From contig OY282609.1 of assembly GCA_958298945.1 (NCBI GenBank), positions 27,997,212 to 28,061,211 of the forward strand: a stretch of 64,000 bases of DNA, in the 5' to 3' direction. A model generated the notes under the pieces. That model did no database searches. It was not told the DNA's origin and was given only the letters and a program-made list of their open reading frames with translations. The position numbers and the translations under genes are program-made. This DNA comes from Atherix ibis. Its lineage: Eukaryota > Arthropoda > Insecta > Diptera > Athericidae. Shown piece after piece: positions 35,127 to 47,170 of the stretch (position 1 is the stretch's first letter; the number at the start of each line of letters is the position of its first letter).

Positions 35127-35507
35127 TCATAAAAATAAAATTCCAGATGAAAATCTTCTGAATTGTTGTGTTGAAGCGCGCCATGAAACAATATTACTGG
35201 GGTTGGTTGTCACAGGTAATATGGCAACCAAAGTGGGGAATTTTGAATAAGAAATGAAATGGAATGACAGCGACATGGCTGTTAGATAGGAACATTGGGG
35301 AGTCACTAACAGATGGGGTGGATAAATATTGTACGTACACATATTACTACCATTGGGGCATGGTGTTTTGTGACTATAACGGAAACTTATAGGGTAGGGT
35401 AGTGTAATAAATGCAGTAGTTGAAAATATTGAACAAAAAACAGTAATAGCATTTAAAGGTGTCGGAGGTAGGTGGTAGATTTTAGATGGTTGTGCAGAAA
35501 TTTCCAT
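35127..35507 (-). CDS. Uncharacterised ORF, 126 codons, ATG start
   Basis: A true ATG at 35507 opens 126 codons. The product is rich in Ser, Thr, Pro, Phe and Tyr, with stretches such as YHLPPTPLNAITVFCSIFST and SYLTAMSLSFHFISYSKFPT, and has no charged clusters or known motif. Two hydrophobic segments might span a membrane, but no signal peptide is clear. The sequence is richer in C than its surroundings on this strand. There is no recognisable promoter or poly(A) context. It may be a real small gene, an exon, or chance; nothing independent supports it. Confidence 0.2.
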   Translation of the reverse strand: MEISAQPSKIYHLPPTPLNAITVFCSIFSTTAFITLPYPISFRYSHKTPCPNGSNMCTYNIYPPHLLVTPQCSYLTAMSLSFHFISYSKFPTLVAILPVTTNPSNIVSWRASTQQFRRFSSGILFL

Positions 35508-37160
35508 ATAACAGTCTCTTTATTTATTTGTTTTTAAATTGGTGTGGAGGGTGTCTTTAAGTCAAATCGCTACTGAATATGAACCCTGAAGAAAAATATG
35601 AAATAATGAAGTAATAAAAAGACAGAACCATAATGGATTCACTCATATTCTTGCGAAAAAGTATTTTCAAAATAGAATGACTACTATTTACTTCACGAAT
35701 AGAAGTACAAGGAGAGGATTTCCATTATGTTCGAATAAAAAAAAGAAGCAAACAAAAATTGTGAATAGAGAAAAAGCTAAATTGAAGTTCTGAACAGCTG
35801 TACAATATATTCAGCATCTACAAGAATTACGAAAAGTATGCAGGAAAAAAACAGGTGCTGAGTACTAATTTCATTTTATCAGATTCTTAACGCAGGGAAG
35901 TCTGGAAGGCGGAGACATAATACCATGATTGCCAAGCTTTCAATGAATAGATGGACTATTTAGAAATTCTTTCATGTAATCGAAAGTACTATTACGAAAT
36001 TGGACAAGTTCTAATTCTCTTCTCTTTTTTTTTTTGAATACTTTTATGGAATGTGATCGTTACATGCCTTTTTATTACACCATTTCTTATACGCTTAGTT
36101 TCCAAGAATTTTGTCATAAAATTCCCTATTTTATTTGATTGGACGAATTCTTTTCATATTTTATTACGAAATCTGCACTTTTATATGTCGAATTTCGATT
36201 AATTTATTAATGAATATAATTTAGAATATTTGATCGAAAAAAAAATTTTCTCTTATATTTGAACGTACATTAATATATATTTATATAAAATTTAAGGTTA
36301 TGTGCTATAAATAATTCAAAAATCGTTACATAAAAATGTTACCATTTACAATCAACAAAATTCTTGATTTTCTATGCAAACACTTTATAAGATTAGATAA
36401 TAAAAAAGTTGCCATATTTTATTATAATATTCCAAATAAATATTTTTACCTATAATTAATAATCTACGAGAAAATAAACAACTGACTTCCATTTTTAAAT
36501 TGTTAACTTAATTTTTTCGCCATATAACCTGGTAAAATAATTAATTGCTCATAAAAGAAAATAAACTGAAAATGTACACGAATATCAAATGGAGAAAATA
36601 ATTATATTAAATGGTAGGATTTTCATATATGAACATGTTCAGTATGGAGTAATATAGATAATTTTCTAAATTGTTCCACCAACGGACGTAGTTCCAACGG
36701 ACGGTGGTAATTTTAATTTTTTTTAATTAGTTCCATTTAGGACTTTTTTTGAACGTTCTAAAAAGAATTCACAAAGTTCCATAATTAAACGTGAGTACTA
36801 AGAGGATAATTTTCAGGTGTAAAATATATCTGAAAGGAAGCTTTAAAAAAATAATGTTTCCCTCTAATCGGATCTAGGTAGTTCTAACAGCTCACTGCAC
36901 GCAGATATGTTTTTTTTGTTTGGTACAAACTTTTTACAAATATGTCAGTTAGTGTTTAGCCTATTTTAAGATGAACCGCTTTTAATTGATGGGGACGAGA
37001 AATTGTTAAACTTTATTGCAGAAATTTGTAATATCACATTTTTGTTCAACCGCTTCCTTTTGCCAACCCCTCTTTAATCTTGTTAAATATTATAAAACTT
37101 CTCTTTACTTTCCACTAGCCCAGCGGATTTTCTCATTTTGACTACGAATACTATCCACAT
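35508..37160. other. A/T-rich intergenic DNA
   Basis: No gene is visible. Composition is mixed around 35560-35960 but without motifs. Confidence 0.5.
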
Positions 37161-37167
37161 GCTTGTT

Positions 37168-37200
37168 GTCAACAAATGACCCTAAAGTCATGGCGCTACC
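37168..37200 (+). other. Conserved block shared with 3' ends of the I-like elements
   Basis: GTCAACAAATGACC..GTCATGGCGCTACC here resembles blocks at 39758-39790 and 59899-59930, both located after the C-terminal coding part of I-like elements. Its position upstream of the element that starts near 37500 suggests the tail of another, mostly lost copy lying head-to-tail. Confidence 0.5.
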
Positions 37201-37539
37201 TCGAAGGACTTCTGGCGTATATAATAGGGACCTTTCATATCATAGTCTTTTATCTCAATTACTACAAACTGTTTGGTATTTTAAATTTTTTCCTGTTGGC
37301 GTGAAAAATCTTTCGAGAAATTACTCAATTGCACCACCTTCAGTGACATTTTATTAAATACACATAATGACATACCAACCTTCTTTTCAACAAAAAGCAC
37401 TCTTGATTGTACTTTATTCATGTACGAATATTGTATTTATTTTCATAAAAGGTGCATGGCTCTCCTGAAGGTTGTAATCACTTACCCATCATTTTGGAAG
37501 CAAACGTGATACACGCTAACACCAAAATCACTTTTACGC

Positions 37540-39575
37540 TTCATGGAGAACCAGGCAAACTGGGATAGATTTAAGTCTGTGGTCGCTATGATCGTGGATG
37601 CTTCACGGTTAGGAATATCTATTAACCATAAAGCTAGAAAGTGGTTGCCATTGTCAGGTGTGCAGCTACTGAGTCCATACTATAGACATCGATCTTGCTT
37701 AGTACTCATAGAAAATTATTATGCTAAGACGTGAGTAAAATTTGGCCTGAAATAAGTACGTGTACTCCCGTTTCTCCAGTACAACCAATATTCTCGAGTT
37801 GAGACTCAAAAGTGACAGAGTTAAAAAGGCAGTAAGACTTCTACCATTTATAACAGGTTAATGAAACGATGGAGAGGAATTAATAGGATTCTTGGGTGTC
37901 AAATGGACAGAACTACTCGATCGATTGAGCCTGAGAATGGGACTATACCCAACTACACTTCCATCATCGAGGTTTTATTATAATAGCCTGGGCATTTTGT
38001 AATAAAACCTTGTTATGGAGGTAAGGGAACCTTTACGGAAAACCTCTCTACAAACCCGTCTTCTTCTACATGTATCATAAACCAGCTAATATTCTTTGCA
38101 GAATTTAAATAATTTTTGAATTCCTCAATTAGAGACCTCAATATTTCCAAACATTTGGAGGATTGATTGCTGCAGCTCCTACACCAAAATGACGACTTTT
38201 GCGACCTTCGGTTAACAACTACAGAACATTTTTGGAAAAACTACTGGAAAAACTACTAGCTTTTAGACAACTAGATGCTTACAAAGAAGCACACCAACTA
38301 CCAATATTCCTATAGGTGGGGCAGGGGTATTTGGAGAATGCTTCTGGATCTACAGCACATCATATGTTATTGTTACAATCGTAGATGGACTTAGAAAAGG
38401 CATACTATTACATCTGCCGACAAGATAAAAACCTTCATGCTTAAGGAAAACAATTATTTTTTTCAAAACGCATAATAGAAAATGGTATTCTGCAAGGGTA
38501 CTCTCCATCCACTAATCTTTTCAATACGTATATTCACTATTTCTCCCATGCACTTTTCTTGACGACATACTCCCTTTTCTTGACGACATACTCCTTTAAC
38601 TTCTTCGTTCAGAAGATGCAGATGAGCATTGTCTCATACTCCTTTAACTTCCAGCAGAACCTACAGATCAGAGGGCACTCTGATAGAACATGGAATCTGC
38701 AGATGAGCATTGTGAAGATTCAGGAATCAATTTTTAACATGATGAAGAATCGTTCTATTCAAGTAGTCAATGAAGCATACCGAACTGTCACGAGGTACTC
38801 TGTCCTTATTGAAACTAATCGAAGACCTATCTTTCACTATCTTTATAAATTTTGCTTAGCACTAATTTATAATTATCACTGTTTCACAAATCCATTTTCT
38901 TTACAAACTCTGAATATTAGTTTAATCCATCTCCTACTCCTACTCATTTTGCTCTTCCTTTACTTGATAGTCTTTGAGATGGAAAGAGATCATCTAACCT
39001 CAAATATCATGATGTTAAGTGTAGGATCAATTCGAACCGAAGTTTTATTTTCTATTTTGACTTATGGTCAATTAGGACGGCATTTGAGACTGTAATTAAT
39101 CTTCCCAAACATCGCAGTGTATATATGGTATTTTTACAGGCATTTCCTCACCCTTGAAGACCATTCGTGGCTCATCAAATAATGCGGCGCTCAATGAGTT
39201 ATTGGTATTATAGGTAATAAGCTATCGGAGGAGGCTTTCCATCGTTCTATTCCCAGGAAAGTACCAAACTTGCCGTATCTACTAACAAAATGTCATTTAA
39301 CATCTCATGCGTATGGAAACAGACTGGACCAACAATGCAAGATTTCTTTTCACACACCAGCCAAACCTCAGCAAACCAGTCTACTCGGCAACCACTCCAA
39401 AGTTCTGGGCAAGGAAACTGCTCAGAATTCGGATTGGGCATAGCATACTTCTATGATTTCCTCTTTGGTTGCCAATCTCGTCCTACATTCCATTCCTGTT
39501 GCGTTCAACCCACCATTCTCCTCCACATTTTAAATGAATGCCGCTTAACCCAGAATTTTTTCCCCCTTTAAAATT
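37540..39575 (+). pseudogene. Non-LTR RT/RNase H polyprotein relic with duplicated FADD box
   Basis: ENQANWDRFKS near 37543 matches the start of the RT linker of I-type elements. Much of the finger region is too decayed to read. ENGILQGYSPSTNLFNTYIH (38479-38538) is motif B (usual NGIPQGSPLSPTLFNIYIN). FLDDI, the catalytic box (usual FADDI), follows and is present twice in frame through a 21-bp tandem duplication. WNLQMSIVK lies downstream. At 39205 onward GIIGNKLSEEAFHRSIPRKV is the end of RNase H, then LPYLLTKCHLTSHAYGNRLD, and in another frame CCVQPTILLHILNECRLTQN, a CCHC-like zinc-binding end. RNase H points to the I group rather than Jockey. Multiple stops and frameshifts are present. 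Confidence 0.78.
38553..38594 (+). repeat. 21-bp tandem duplication covering the RT catalytic box
   Basis: CTTTTCTTGACGACATACTC plus one base occurs at 38553-38573 and again at 38574-38594, with no mismatch. Being 21 bases it keeps the frame and doubles the FLDDI box. Further short direct repeats (ACTCCTTTAACTTC, GCAGATGAGCATTGT) lie just downstream. Confidence 0.95.
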
Positions 39576-39790
39576 GGACCTCTTCCATTGTGGAGCTTCT
39601 AGACTTGACTACTATTTTCACAAGTCCTATCTTTAATTTGCTGAAACTAACTTATAGGCTCCATAAAATTTAATCACTTCTAAATTGCTACCTACAACTA
39701 ACTATTCACCAGTTGATTAGCTGGCAATTGATTCCTCCAACTCACACGTAACATGTAGTCGGTAAATGGCCTTATGGTCGTGACGCTATA

Positions 39791-41029
39791 TAATTGCATA
39801 TGGATCATATCTCAAAGACCTTAAAACAGAAAACAAAAAATGCATAATAGTTTTAAAGGCAGAAGCTTCACTCAAAATGACTACATTAAATTTCCATACC
39901 TCTTATTGAACTTAAGTGGCAGTAGTTCAATACAGTTCGAATAGAATTTCCTTTTGCATTTAGTTCAAATAAAACAAGAATGCATAATATCTGAACAAAA
40001 TTCAAAAAGTTTAAGTTTGCCTATGAAAACCTCAAACTCTATATTGTGTATCCTATTTACTTGATTTAAGGAAATTGTCCTTTTACCTTGGCTCTTACTG
40101 AATTTAATTTTATCAACTTTCTTTCTATATAAATAAATATATAAACTTTATATTAAATTTTACAATTTCTGTTAATGGAAATTTATCATTGCAAGACAGT
40201 AGTAACTTTAGTTACAGATGCATTTTCAATTTATTTTAAAGTTTTTGCAATTAAACTTTATCATTGAGATGTTTATATTAAATTGCTATAATAAATAACA
40301 TTGCAATTTGGAAATAGATGAAGTTGAATTTAATGTTCAACTAAAATATTTAGTTTGAAAACAGACAAATATAGCACAAAGAATATTGATTACAAATTTT
40401 TCGTAGAGGATTGAAAGAGAAGAAAACCCAATAGTGACATTGACTAACTCGTTTCAAACAAGATGACCAAGTGGTGATAAATTGTACTCTAAATTATATA
40501 TTAGATATTTTCTTATACAATAATAAAAGAGGGTTGATTTGTTGCAGTATATATTTTATTATTTATATCACGCGAATAATTCCGATTAAGTCGATGATGG
40601 ATGGATTCGAGGAATTGTTACTAAGATCAGTTCTTGCACAAATCGAATAAGATATTTAGACAAACGGGTATGAAGTTATTTACAATTGCATGTAGAAATT
40701 ATGGACTAAAGAAATATATAAGTTGCCGAACTACGAACATAGATAGGACCATTAATAATTTTGTAAAAGTCCTCTGACAAGCTTGGTTGGACTATAAAAT
40801 GTCTATTCGTTAGTAGACGCACATAATATGTTCTGTGTTCTGAGCTAAGGTATAGGAGAGGCAATAGTTTATGTCAAAGTCAAGTTACCTACATTCTCCA
40901 TTCCAAAAATTAGTATTGTAGTTTTGGGATATTTTGTTGCAATATTTTTGATGCCAAGTTAGGATCTTTGACTGCTGTTCAAATTACTTTACTATCAGCC
41001 GTAAGAATATTTATCGTACTTGATATATA
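39791..41029. other. A/T-rich intergenic DNA
   Basis: Nothing recognised on either strand. Confidence 0.5.
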
Positions 41030-42330
41030 AATTTTCGAAAATTAAAATTTAAAAATGTTACTTATGAAAATCCATTTTTTAAATTTTTAAATAATCTTTT
41101 CCAAAATTATAATTTTTTGAAATTTTATAAAGATCTCTTTTTGATTTCGAAAATCACCAAATCAAATAAGCAAAATCGAATTGATTATTTTTATTGCAGT
41201 TTTGATAACTGAACATTTTCAGTTCTAAACATAGAATTTTTTATAGAAATACTAGAAATTTTATTAAAGGATACTAAAAGTGTTTTCGAAAATCGCCAAA
41301 TCAAATAGGTAAGTTCGAAATCAACTTTTCTATTTTGAATTTTACTGTGAAAATTTCTTTTTTGAATTTTTTTCTCATTAAGAACACTCAATGTCACAAA
41401 TTTTTTTCTAAAATTATAATTTTTCGAAATTGAAAAATCGCCAAAACAAATTGAATTATTTTTATTGCACTTTTGATCTTTGAAAATGTCTAAATGTAGC
41501 ATTGTTTCTAGAAATACTAACAATTTTATCTAAGAATAATAGAAGTGTTCAGTTGTTTTATAAAATTATATAAAAATGCTTTTTTTTCGAAAATTAACAA
41601 ATCAAATATGTAAGTTCGAAATCACCTTTTCTATTTGGACTCTTATTGCGAAAATTCCTTTTCTTGATTTTTTGCTAGACTGACAATTTTATTTAAGGAT
41701 ACTGAAATTATAAGTTTTCGAAATCGCTACTTTAAAAATAATTTGTTGTTTTTTATTACAAATAGGTAAGTTTGAAATCACCATTTCTACTTCAATTTTG
41801 ATCGTAAAAATTTCCCTAATTTCGAATTATGTTATAGAAATATACAAAACATTATAGTTCCTCTAAAATTATAATTTTTCGAAATTACATAAAAATAATC
41901 TTTTCTTTTCGAAAATCACCAAATCAAACAGGTAAGTTTGCTTTTTCTATTTCGACTTATATAGTGGAAGTTCCTTTTGCTGCATTTTTTTCTAGTCTAA
42001 CAATTTTTTTTAAGGATACTAGAATTATATAATAATTTTTCGAAATCAGTTAATTTAAAATAATTTGGTTTTTTTTTAAATTACTACATCAAATTGGCAA
42101 CTTCGAATCCACCATTTCTATTTCATTTCGAATTATGTTATAGAAATATACAAAACATTATTATTTCTGCAAAATAATTTTCGAAGTTGCATAAAAATTC
42201 TCTTTTATTTTCGAAAATCTCCAACTTCGAATTTACTATTTCTCAATTTTGATTGTAAAAATGTCTAAATTTGAATTTTTTAAAAAACATGCTAATTAAG
42301 GGCATGTAAAGATTCAGTTTTTTTTTCTAA
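41030..42330. repeat. Degenerate tandem array, about 150-bp units, with recurring GTAAGT
   Basis: The phrase TTTTCGAAAATC(A/G)CCAAATCAAA recurs near 41145, 41285, 41430, 41588, 41912 and, more degraded, 42080 and 42210. It is followed by AAGTTCGAAATCACCTTTTC and a GTGAAAATTCCTTTT-like block. In four units a consensus splice-donor word, AGGTAAGT or ATGTAAGT, sits right after the phrase (41307, 41608, 41765, 41930). Odd and even units differ, so a higher-order period of about 300 is likely. The ORF 41191-41523 on minus lies within it and is not a gene. Confidence 0.78.
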
Positions 42331-43738
42331 AATTATAATACTCGTTTACCAAAAGTATAATTCCTCTAAATTTTATTATTAATGTTTTTATTTTAAATTT
42401 TTTGATAGCACAAAATCGTTGAATATTTTATGTTTCATATTTTTTGGTGTGTTAGAAAAAAAAGTGCATTAATGAGCTTCCTATTTATTTAGCCCAATTT
42501 CAATTAAAATAAGCAATAAATTAATATGGCTAGTAGCATTTTTAATATATCTAAACCACAATGCGGTATTTTCTATTTGATAATATTTCGATTTACATCC
42601 TGAATTGATTGCATCTCATCAAGTCTACATTAGAGAGGACGTCATGTCACGATTATTGAAACATTTCGAAAATTTATAATAACCACTCGAGCACGTAATA
42701 CTGACTTATTTTACGTTCAACTCTCGTATACACTTTGTGTTCAGACAACTCCAATATTAAATTTATGTGAAATTATGCATAGAAATGAGCAAATTAGGAT
42801 TGGTAATACCCATTGTAGTGCAAGTTTAACATTCAAAAAGGATAGAAAACTAATTGTCAGGAGGAAAAAAAATTCAAAAAAATGAAATGCATTTGGTGTG
42901 TAGGTTGGGTTGGGTACATTTTATGCTTGGGGGATGAAGGCTACATTTGGATAATATCCTACAAAACATGTTGATGTTCAGTGAGATGCAAAAATTGAAA
43001 CAAGCCTTAAAAGAGTCGAATAGATACCGTACGTAAATTGTCTATTATACACACGTTTTCATATCGCAAATGTTCCATGTTGTCGGAATTAATTCGCAAC
43101 CGCGATGATATATTATCCTTTTGTATCCTGTCACGCTTGATTATATTCATGCTATGACCATTGGTCACAATATCCATGTATACAGGCAGTAATATAAGTT
43201 CTGTTTACTGTTAAATGGGAAACAGAATTGTTTTTTGCTGTAAAGTTTATCTGTTCACTATGGAATTGTGGCAGAATAAGCTTTTTGACGTTATTTACTT
43301 GATGGTACAGAAACATACGTTACATGGTTAAGCATAGGCATAGAGAGAATGGGGGCGCCATTAAATTAGATAAAACAGTATTCGTATATGCTGAACACTG
43401 TTTGTATGGACAAATTGTGGGCGTTGTTAACATATGCAATTATTCTATGGAAAATTGACTTTCCTATGCAAACTGTTGAATTTAGCTCCGAATGGATCCG
43501 GAAATAACCTAACAAAAACATAAAATGTCATTAAAAGGATTTTTTCTGTAATCAAAATTATGGTGGCAGGTTACCTCATAAACGGAAATTTATAAAATGT
43601 AGTTTTGCTTGTAAATATTGTATTTTATATGTTGGTTTTTAATATAACACAAAGAATGGGTAAAGGTGCTTTTACTTGAGTAAAATGAAAAGTCATTTAA
43701 TCAAATCTTCTGTAACAGCCTCCTAGTTCGTGCTAATA
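42331..43738. other. Intergenic DNA
   Basis: Mostly A/T-rich; 42880-43500 is somewhat less so but has no open frame with recognisable content. Confidence 0.5.
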
Positions 43739-44886
43739 CAGGGTGGGCCAACTTGAACTGACTGCTTTAAAATGCATATAACTTTTTTATTTTTGTAATT
43801 TTTGAATTTGTTTTTTTTTCTCTGCAGATTAAAAAGAATTTTATAATGTCTTTATACTCAATGTCAAAATTGTTGAATTTTATTATCCATCCGAACGCTA
43901 TATTGTTACAATAATGCTACAGCTACTCGTGCAAACATGATAAGAAACTCAATAACGCGTTTTAAGGAGGGGCAGTATTTGATGACCCACGAATAAATGT
44001 TAATCGACCTCTTCACAATGAACAAGCTGTGGGGGCTGTACGCAAAAGTGTCCATGATGATCCATCTGTTTCTACACAATTGGGTATCTCCAAAACATCG
44101 CTACGACGGATTTTCACACTTGATCTGAAGATGTTTCCATACAAAATAGGGCATAACGGCTACAATATGCCAATAGATTCATTCTCTTCTTTGATAAATT
44201 TTTTAACAAATCTCATTAGCAGCGATAAACTACGTTTTCATTTAAATATGTCAAAAAACGGAACTACCGAATTTGGGATACGGAAAAACCGAGAGCGTAG
44301 GATCAGCGTCAATTAGACCTTCTAAAATGCTTGTTTGGTTTGAAATTACAATATGACCGATTGAGTTATCGGTCCATATTTTTTCATAGATGAAAATAAG
44401 CTGGACTATATTAGAATTTTTATACATCCGGCAGCTCTGAATAACCCTGGTATATGGTTCCAGTAAGATGGAGCTACAGCTTGTACTGCGAGATTGACAA
44501 TTCCGATTTTTCGAGAACTTTTTGATAATCGAATAATTTGAAAACATGCAAATTTCCCTTACACAGATCGTTCCCCAGATTTGACGGCCTCAGATTTTTT
44601 TTGTAGGTATTTTTTTGAAGGAACAGGTTACCGTGAACAAAAAATAAAAAAAATTCGAGGACTAAAGCAGAAATTGCAAATTTGGAGACAGACACGTTGC
44701 GCACCATACACATAATGCCTTAGAAAGCGTTATTAACTGCCAACAAGAAAATGGAAATTATTTAAAGTATATTAATTTTCACACTTATATTATAAAAAAT
44801 TAATTAATTACACATTCATTTAGTAAAAAAAATCTAATAAAAGGATTAAAGAATATAAGAGTTATATGCATTTTGGCCCACCATTC
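43739..44886 (+). mobile_element. DD41D-type DNA transposon, copy 1, both ends visible
   Basis: The left end CAGGGTGGGCCAACTTGAAC is followed by AAATGCATATAACTTTTTT. The right end reads GAGTTATATGCATTTTGGCC then CACC, so GGTGGGCCAA and AAATGCATATAACT are the recognisable parts of the terminal inverted repeats. Outer bases of the right end are mutated and the target duplication is not certain. The length of about 1.15 kb fits one small transposase gene. Confidence 0.88.
44029..44720 (+). pseudogene. IS630/Tc1/mariner-superfamily transposase relic, DD41D spacing
   Basis: The product would be a cut-and-paste transposase. VRKSVHDDPSVSTQLGISKT and SLRRIFTLDLKMFPYKI form the helix-turn-helix part. 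LISSDKLRFHLN is the decayed first catalytic box (usual FSDEAHFxL), keeping the aspartate. A frame-shifted VIGPYFF follows. IWFQ*DGATACTARLTIPIF carries the second aspartate at 44467, and SPDLTASDFF the third at 44593; 41 codons lie between them, counting one stop, so the triad spacing is DD41D. There are at least two in-frame stops in this last part and frameshifts before it. Fragments of the same family are at 60160 and 63230. Confidence 0.85.
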
Positions 44887-46049
44887 ATAAAAAACCCAAA
44901 AAAATGCAGAAAAAAATTCGAAAAAATATTAAAAGGTCTGAAATACGATTAATATTACTATTATTTTGGGATTTTGAAATAACCCTTAATGAAGATCTAT
45001 TAGGGAGCCATTTGTTTTAAGGAGAAATTATTATTTGTCTCAATAAATTCATAATTAATTTTATTAATGGGGGGACATACTTGTAGTTGTACAATGCGCA
45101 CAAATAAAATGTCGATCGAATGGTTTGATTAGCAAATTTTCAGACAATACCCATCTTTGCGTTGATGGCTAATTGAGTTTAATGAAGGTAGTCAAAAAGT
45201 GGCAAGTGGTAGGCAGTACCCCAATTGGATGCGATGAGATTATGTAAATCGATAAACTTCTTGATTGGATTGATATTCTCTCGTGTACAGTAACCATTTC
45301 CCATCTTTAGTCCAATTTGTCTTATTTTGTTTGGTCTCGTTCATCACTCTGTTCCTCTTCTGCCCAGCAATTCAATGTTTTCTTCAACTTTTTGTCTACA
45401 TACCTTTTTTTTTAATGAAAAGCACACCTTGAATACTGATAAAATCGAAAATTTCATCACTTAACTCAACTTCATTTTCAAAGTATTCTCCTTGGCAATT
45501 ATGTAAATATTTTACAGAGAACAGTTTGTTTTTATTGTGAAATATTTTGAGTCTATAAAACGAGTATACACACATTTATGAGCTTGTATATTTAAATAGA
45601 GAAATTTTCCTCAACAAATATATATGTACGTGGATAGAAGATTTTATACTTTATCTTCAACTTTTAAACTTAATAGAGATTGGAATTACCCTTTAAAATT
45701 CTCAACTACTAACTCCTAATGTGAATTACGTTCCGTTATATAATCAAAGTAAAAAGACCATTTTGGGGGATGGTCTTAAGATGAGCAAGAACCATTTCAA
45801 GTGCTAACAATTTATTTACAAATATCTTAAGTGTTTATATTTATTTTATTAGATATTATCAAATATCATTTAATAAAGTAATATTCGTAAGTTTTTAATT
45901 GATTTCACTTAAAAATTATGAGTAAATATTTTCGGTAAATTTCTTAGTTTGTCTACTATTTTTTTCATATTTGTAGCCAAAATCACAAGCAAAATCTATT
46001 GACGTGTTATTCAAACTTGCCCTAAAATTTATCTATAATTTATATGATA
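44887..46049. other. A/T-rich intergenic DNA
   Basis: Nothing recognised. Confidence 0.5.
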
Positions 46050-47170
46050 ATTGATCAAACAAGTTCGGACAGACTTCTGCTCATTGAAAAAGGGACATTT
46101 CGTACAACAAAAAGCTTTTTCATTGTAGATTCAGTTGTAAGTTATAGAGTGTAAAAGACGGAAGTTAACAAATAGTAAATTGTGTTTATTTTACAATTTT
46201 TCTTTGATAAAGGTTAAAATGCAAGCTAGGAGTCTGAAATTTTTAATGGTCGCGATGCTTTCATAACCAATTATACGCAATTTGGGTTTAATGATTCAGT
46301 TCCGGTATTTTTTATGTTAAAGATACACCTCGCAAAGGGAGACCCGTCATCAAAAATGTTGATAACATGCAAGTGATCAAAGTAGAACAGCGTGATAGCA
46401 GTCCAGGAGCTAAAGAGCAACCACAAAACTGTTCTAAACCATCAGCATAAAGCTGGATTCAAAAAATTATAGATTTTTGGGTGATACAGGAATTGACGCA
46501 AAAAAACATAATGGGTTGAATTTTCACCTGCGAAGTCTTGGCCAAACGGAACGAAATTGAGCCATACAATTGACTGGAGACGAGAAAATGGTCACACAGA
46601 ACAAAATGGAATGACTGGGGATGAGAAAAGGGTTACATACGATAATATTGTGTGGAAAAGATCGTGGTTAAAGCACGGTAAAACGTCTCAAACGGTGGCC
46701 AAACCAGGACTAACGACCAGGAAGGTTTTGTTGTGCGTTTTGTGCCACTGAAAAGGAATCGTCTCTATTATGAGCTGCTTCCATATAGTCAAACACCAAA
46801 TTCGGACTTCTTCTATCAAGAATTGAACCGTTTGAATCTAGCGATTCATCGGAAGAAGCCCAAATTGGCCAACATGAGGGGTGTTGTGTTCCATCAGGAC
46901 GACGCCAGGCCATACACATCTATAGTGACTCGCTAGAAACTCTGGGAGCTTGGTCGAGAAGTTCTGATGCACCATGCTTGCTTAGTGATGAGAAATTGGC
47001 ATCAAGAAAATATTGTAAAAATCGATTAGTTCAGATTACGCCAATAAGGGGATCAGGGCTTCCATAAGAGAGGCACCATGAAGTTCCTTACCGTTTATGT
47101 AGCACTAAGTATAAAAGAAAAACGGTGCGTATTTCGCAGAAATTGGACAATCCGAACTATGTTAAATCAA
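46050..47170 (+). mobile_element. Mariner family 6, copy 1, with degraded inverted ends
   Basis: The left end TTGATCAAACAAGTTCGGAC has a degenerate inverse at the right, GGACAATCCGAACTATGTTA then AATCAA. The length of about 1.1 kb is near full. The leader between the left end and the transposase matches that of the copy at 52083, with identical stretches such as TTGTAGATTCAGTTGTAAGT. Confidence 0.82.
46158..47075 (+). pseudogene. Mariner transposase relic, family 6 copy 1, start codon lost
   Basis: At 46158 the start is ACG, where the sister copy at 52197 has ATG (both then GGAAGTTAACAAA). The DNA-binding part is heavily frameshifted. From 46600 the frame reads MTGDEKRVTYDNIVWKRSWL with the first catalytic aspartate, QTVAKPGLTTRKVLLCVLCH, then YYELLPYSQTPNSDFFYQEL, KPKLANMRGVVFHQDDARPY with the second aspartate, and TSIVTR. 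A deletion after the ELGREVLMHH-like part removes the SPDLAPSD box and its aspartate. The end of the protein resumes as a short out-of-frame remnant. The triad is incomplete. Confidence 0.88.

Larger units (their letters stand above)
37500..39790 (+). mobile_element. I-like non-LTR retrotransposon, decayed
   Basis: The interval holds in order an endonuclease-RT linker, RT, RNase H and C-terminal zinc-binding region of one plus-strand element, as described for the coding relic. No poly(A) tail or target duplication could be fixed, so both boundaries are estimates; the 3' side is placed at the end of the shared UTR block. A second, shorter copy is at 59380-59935. Confidence 0.75.

Noticed and set aside
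41191..41523. 110-codon minus ORF
   Set aside because: It falls inside the degenerate tandem array and reflects the repeat unit.
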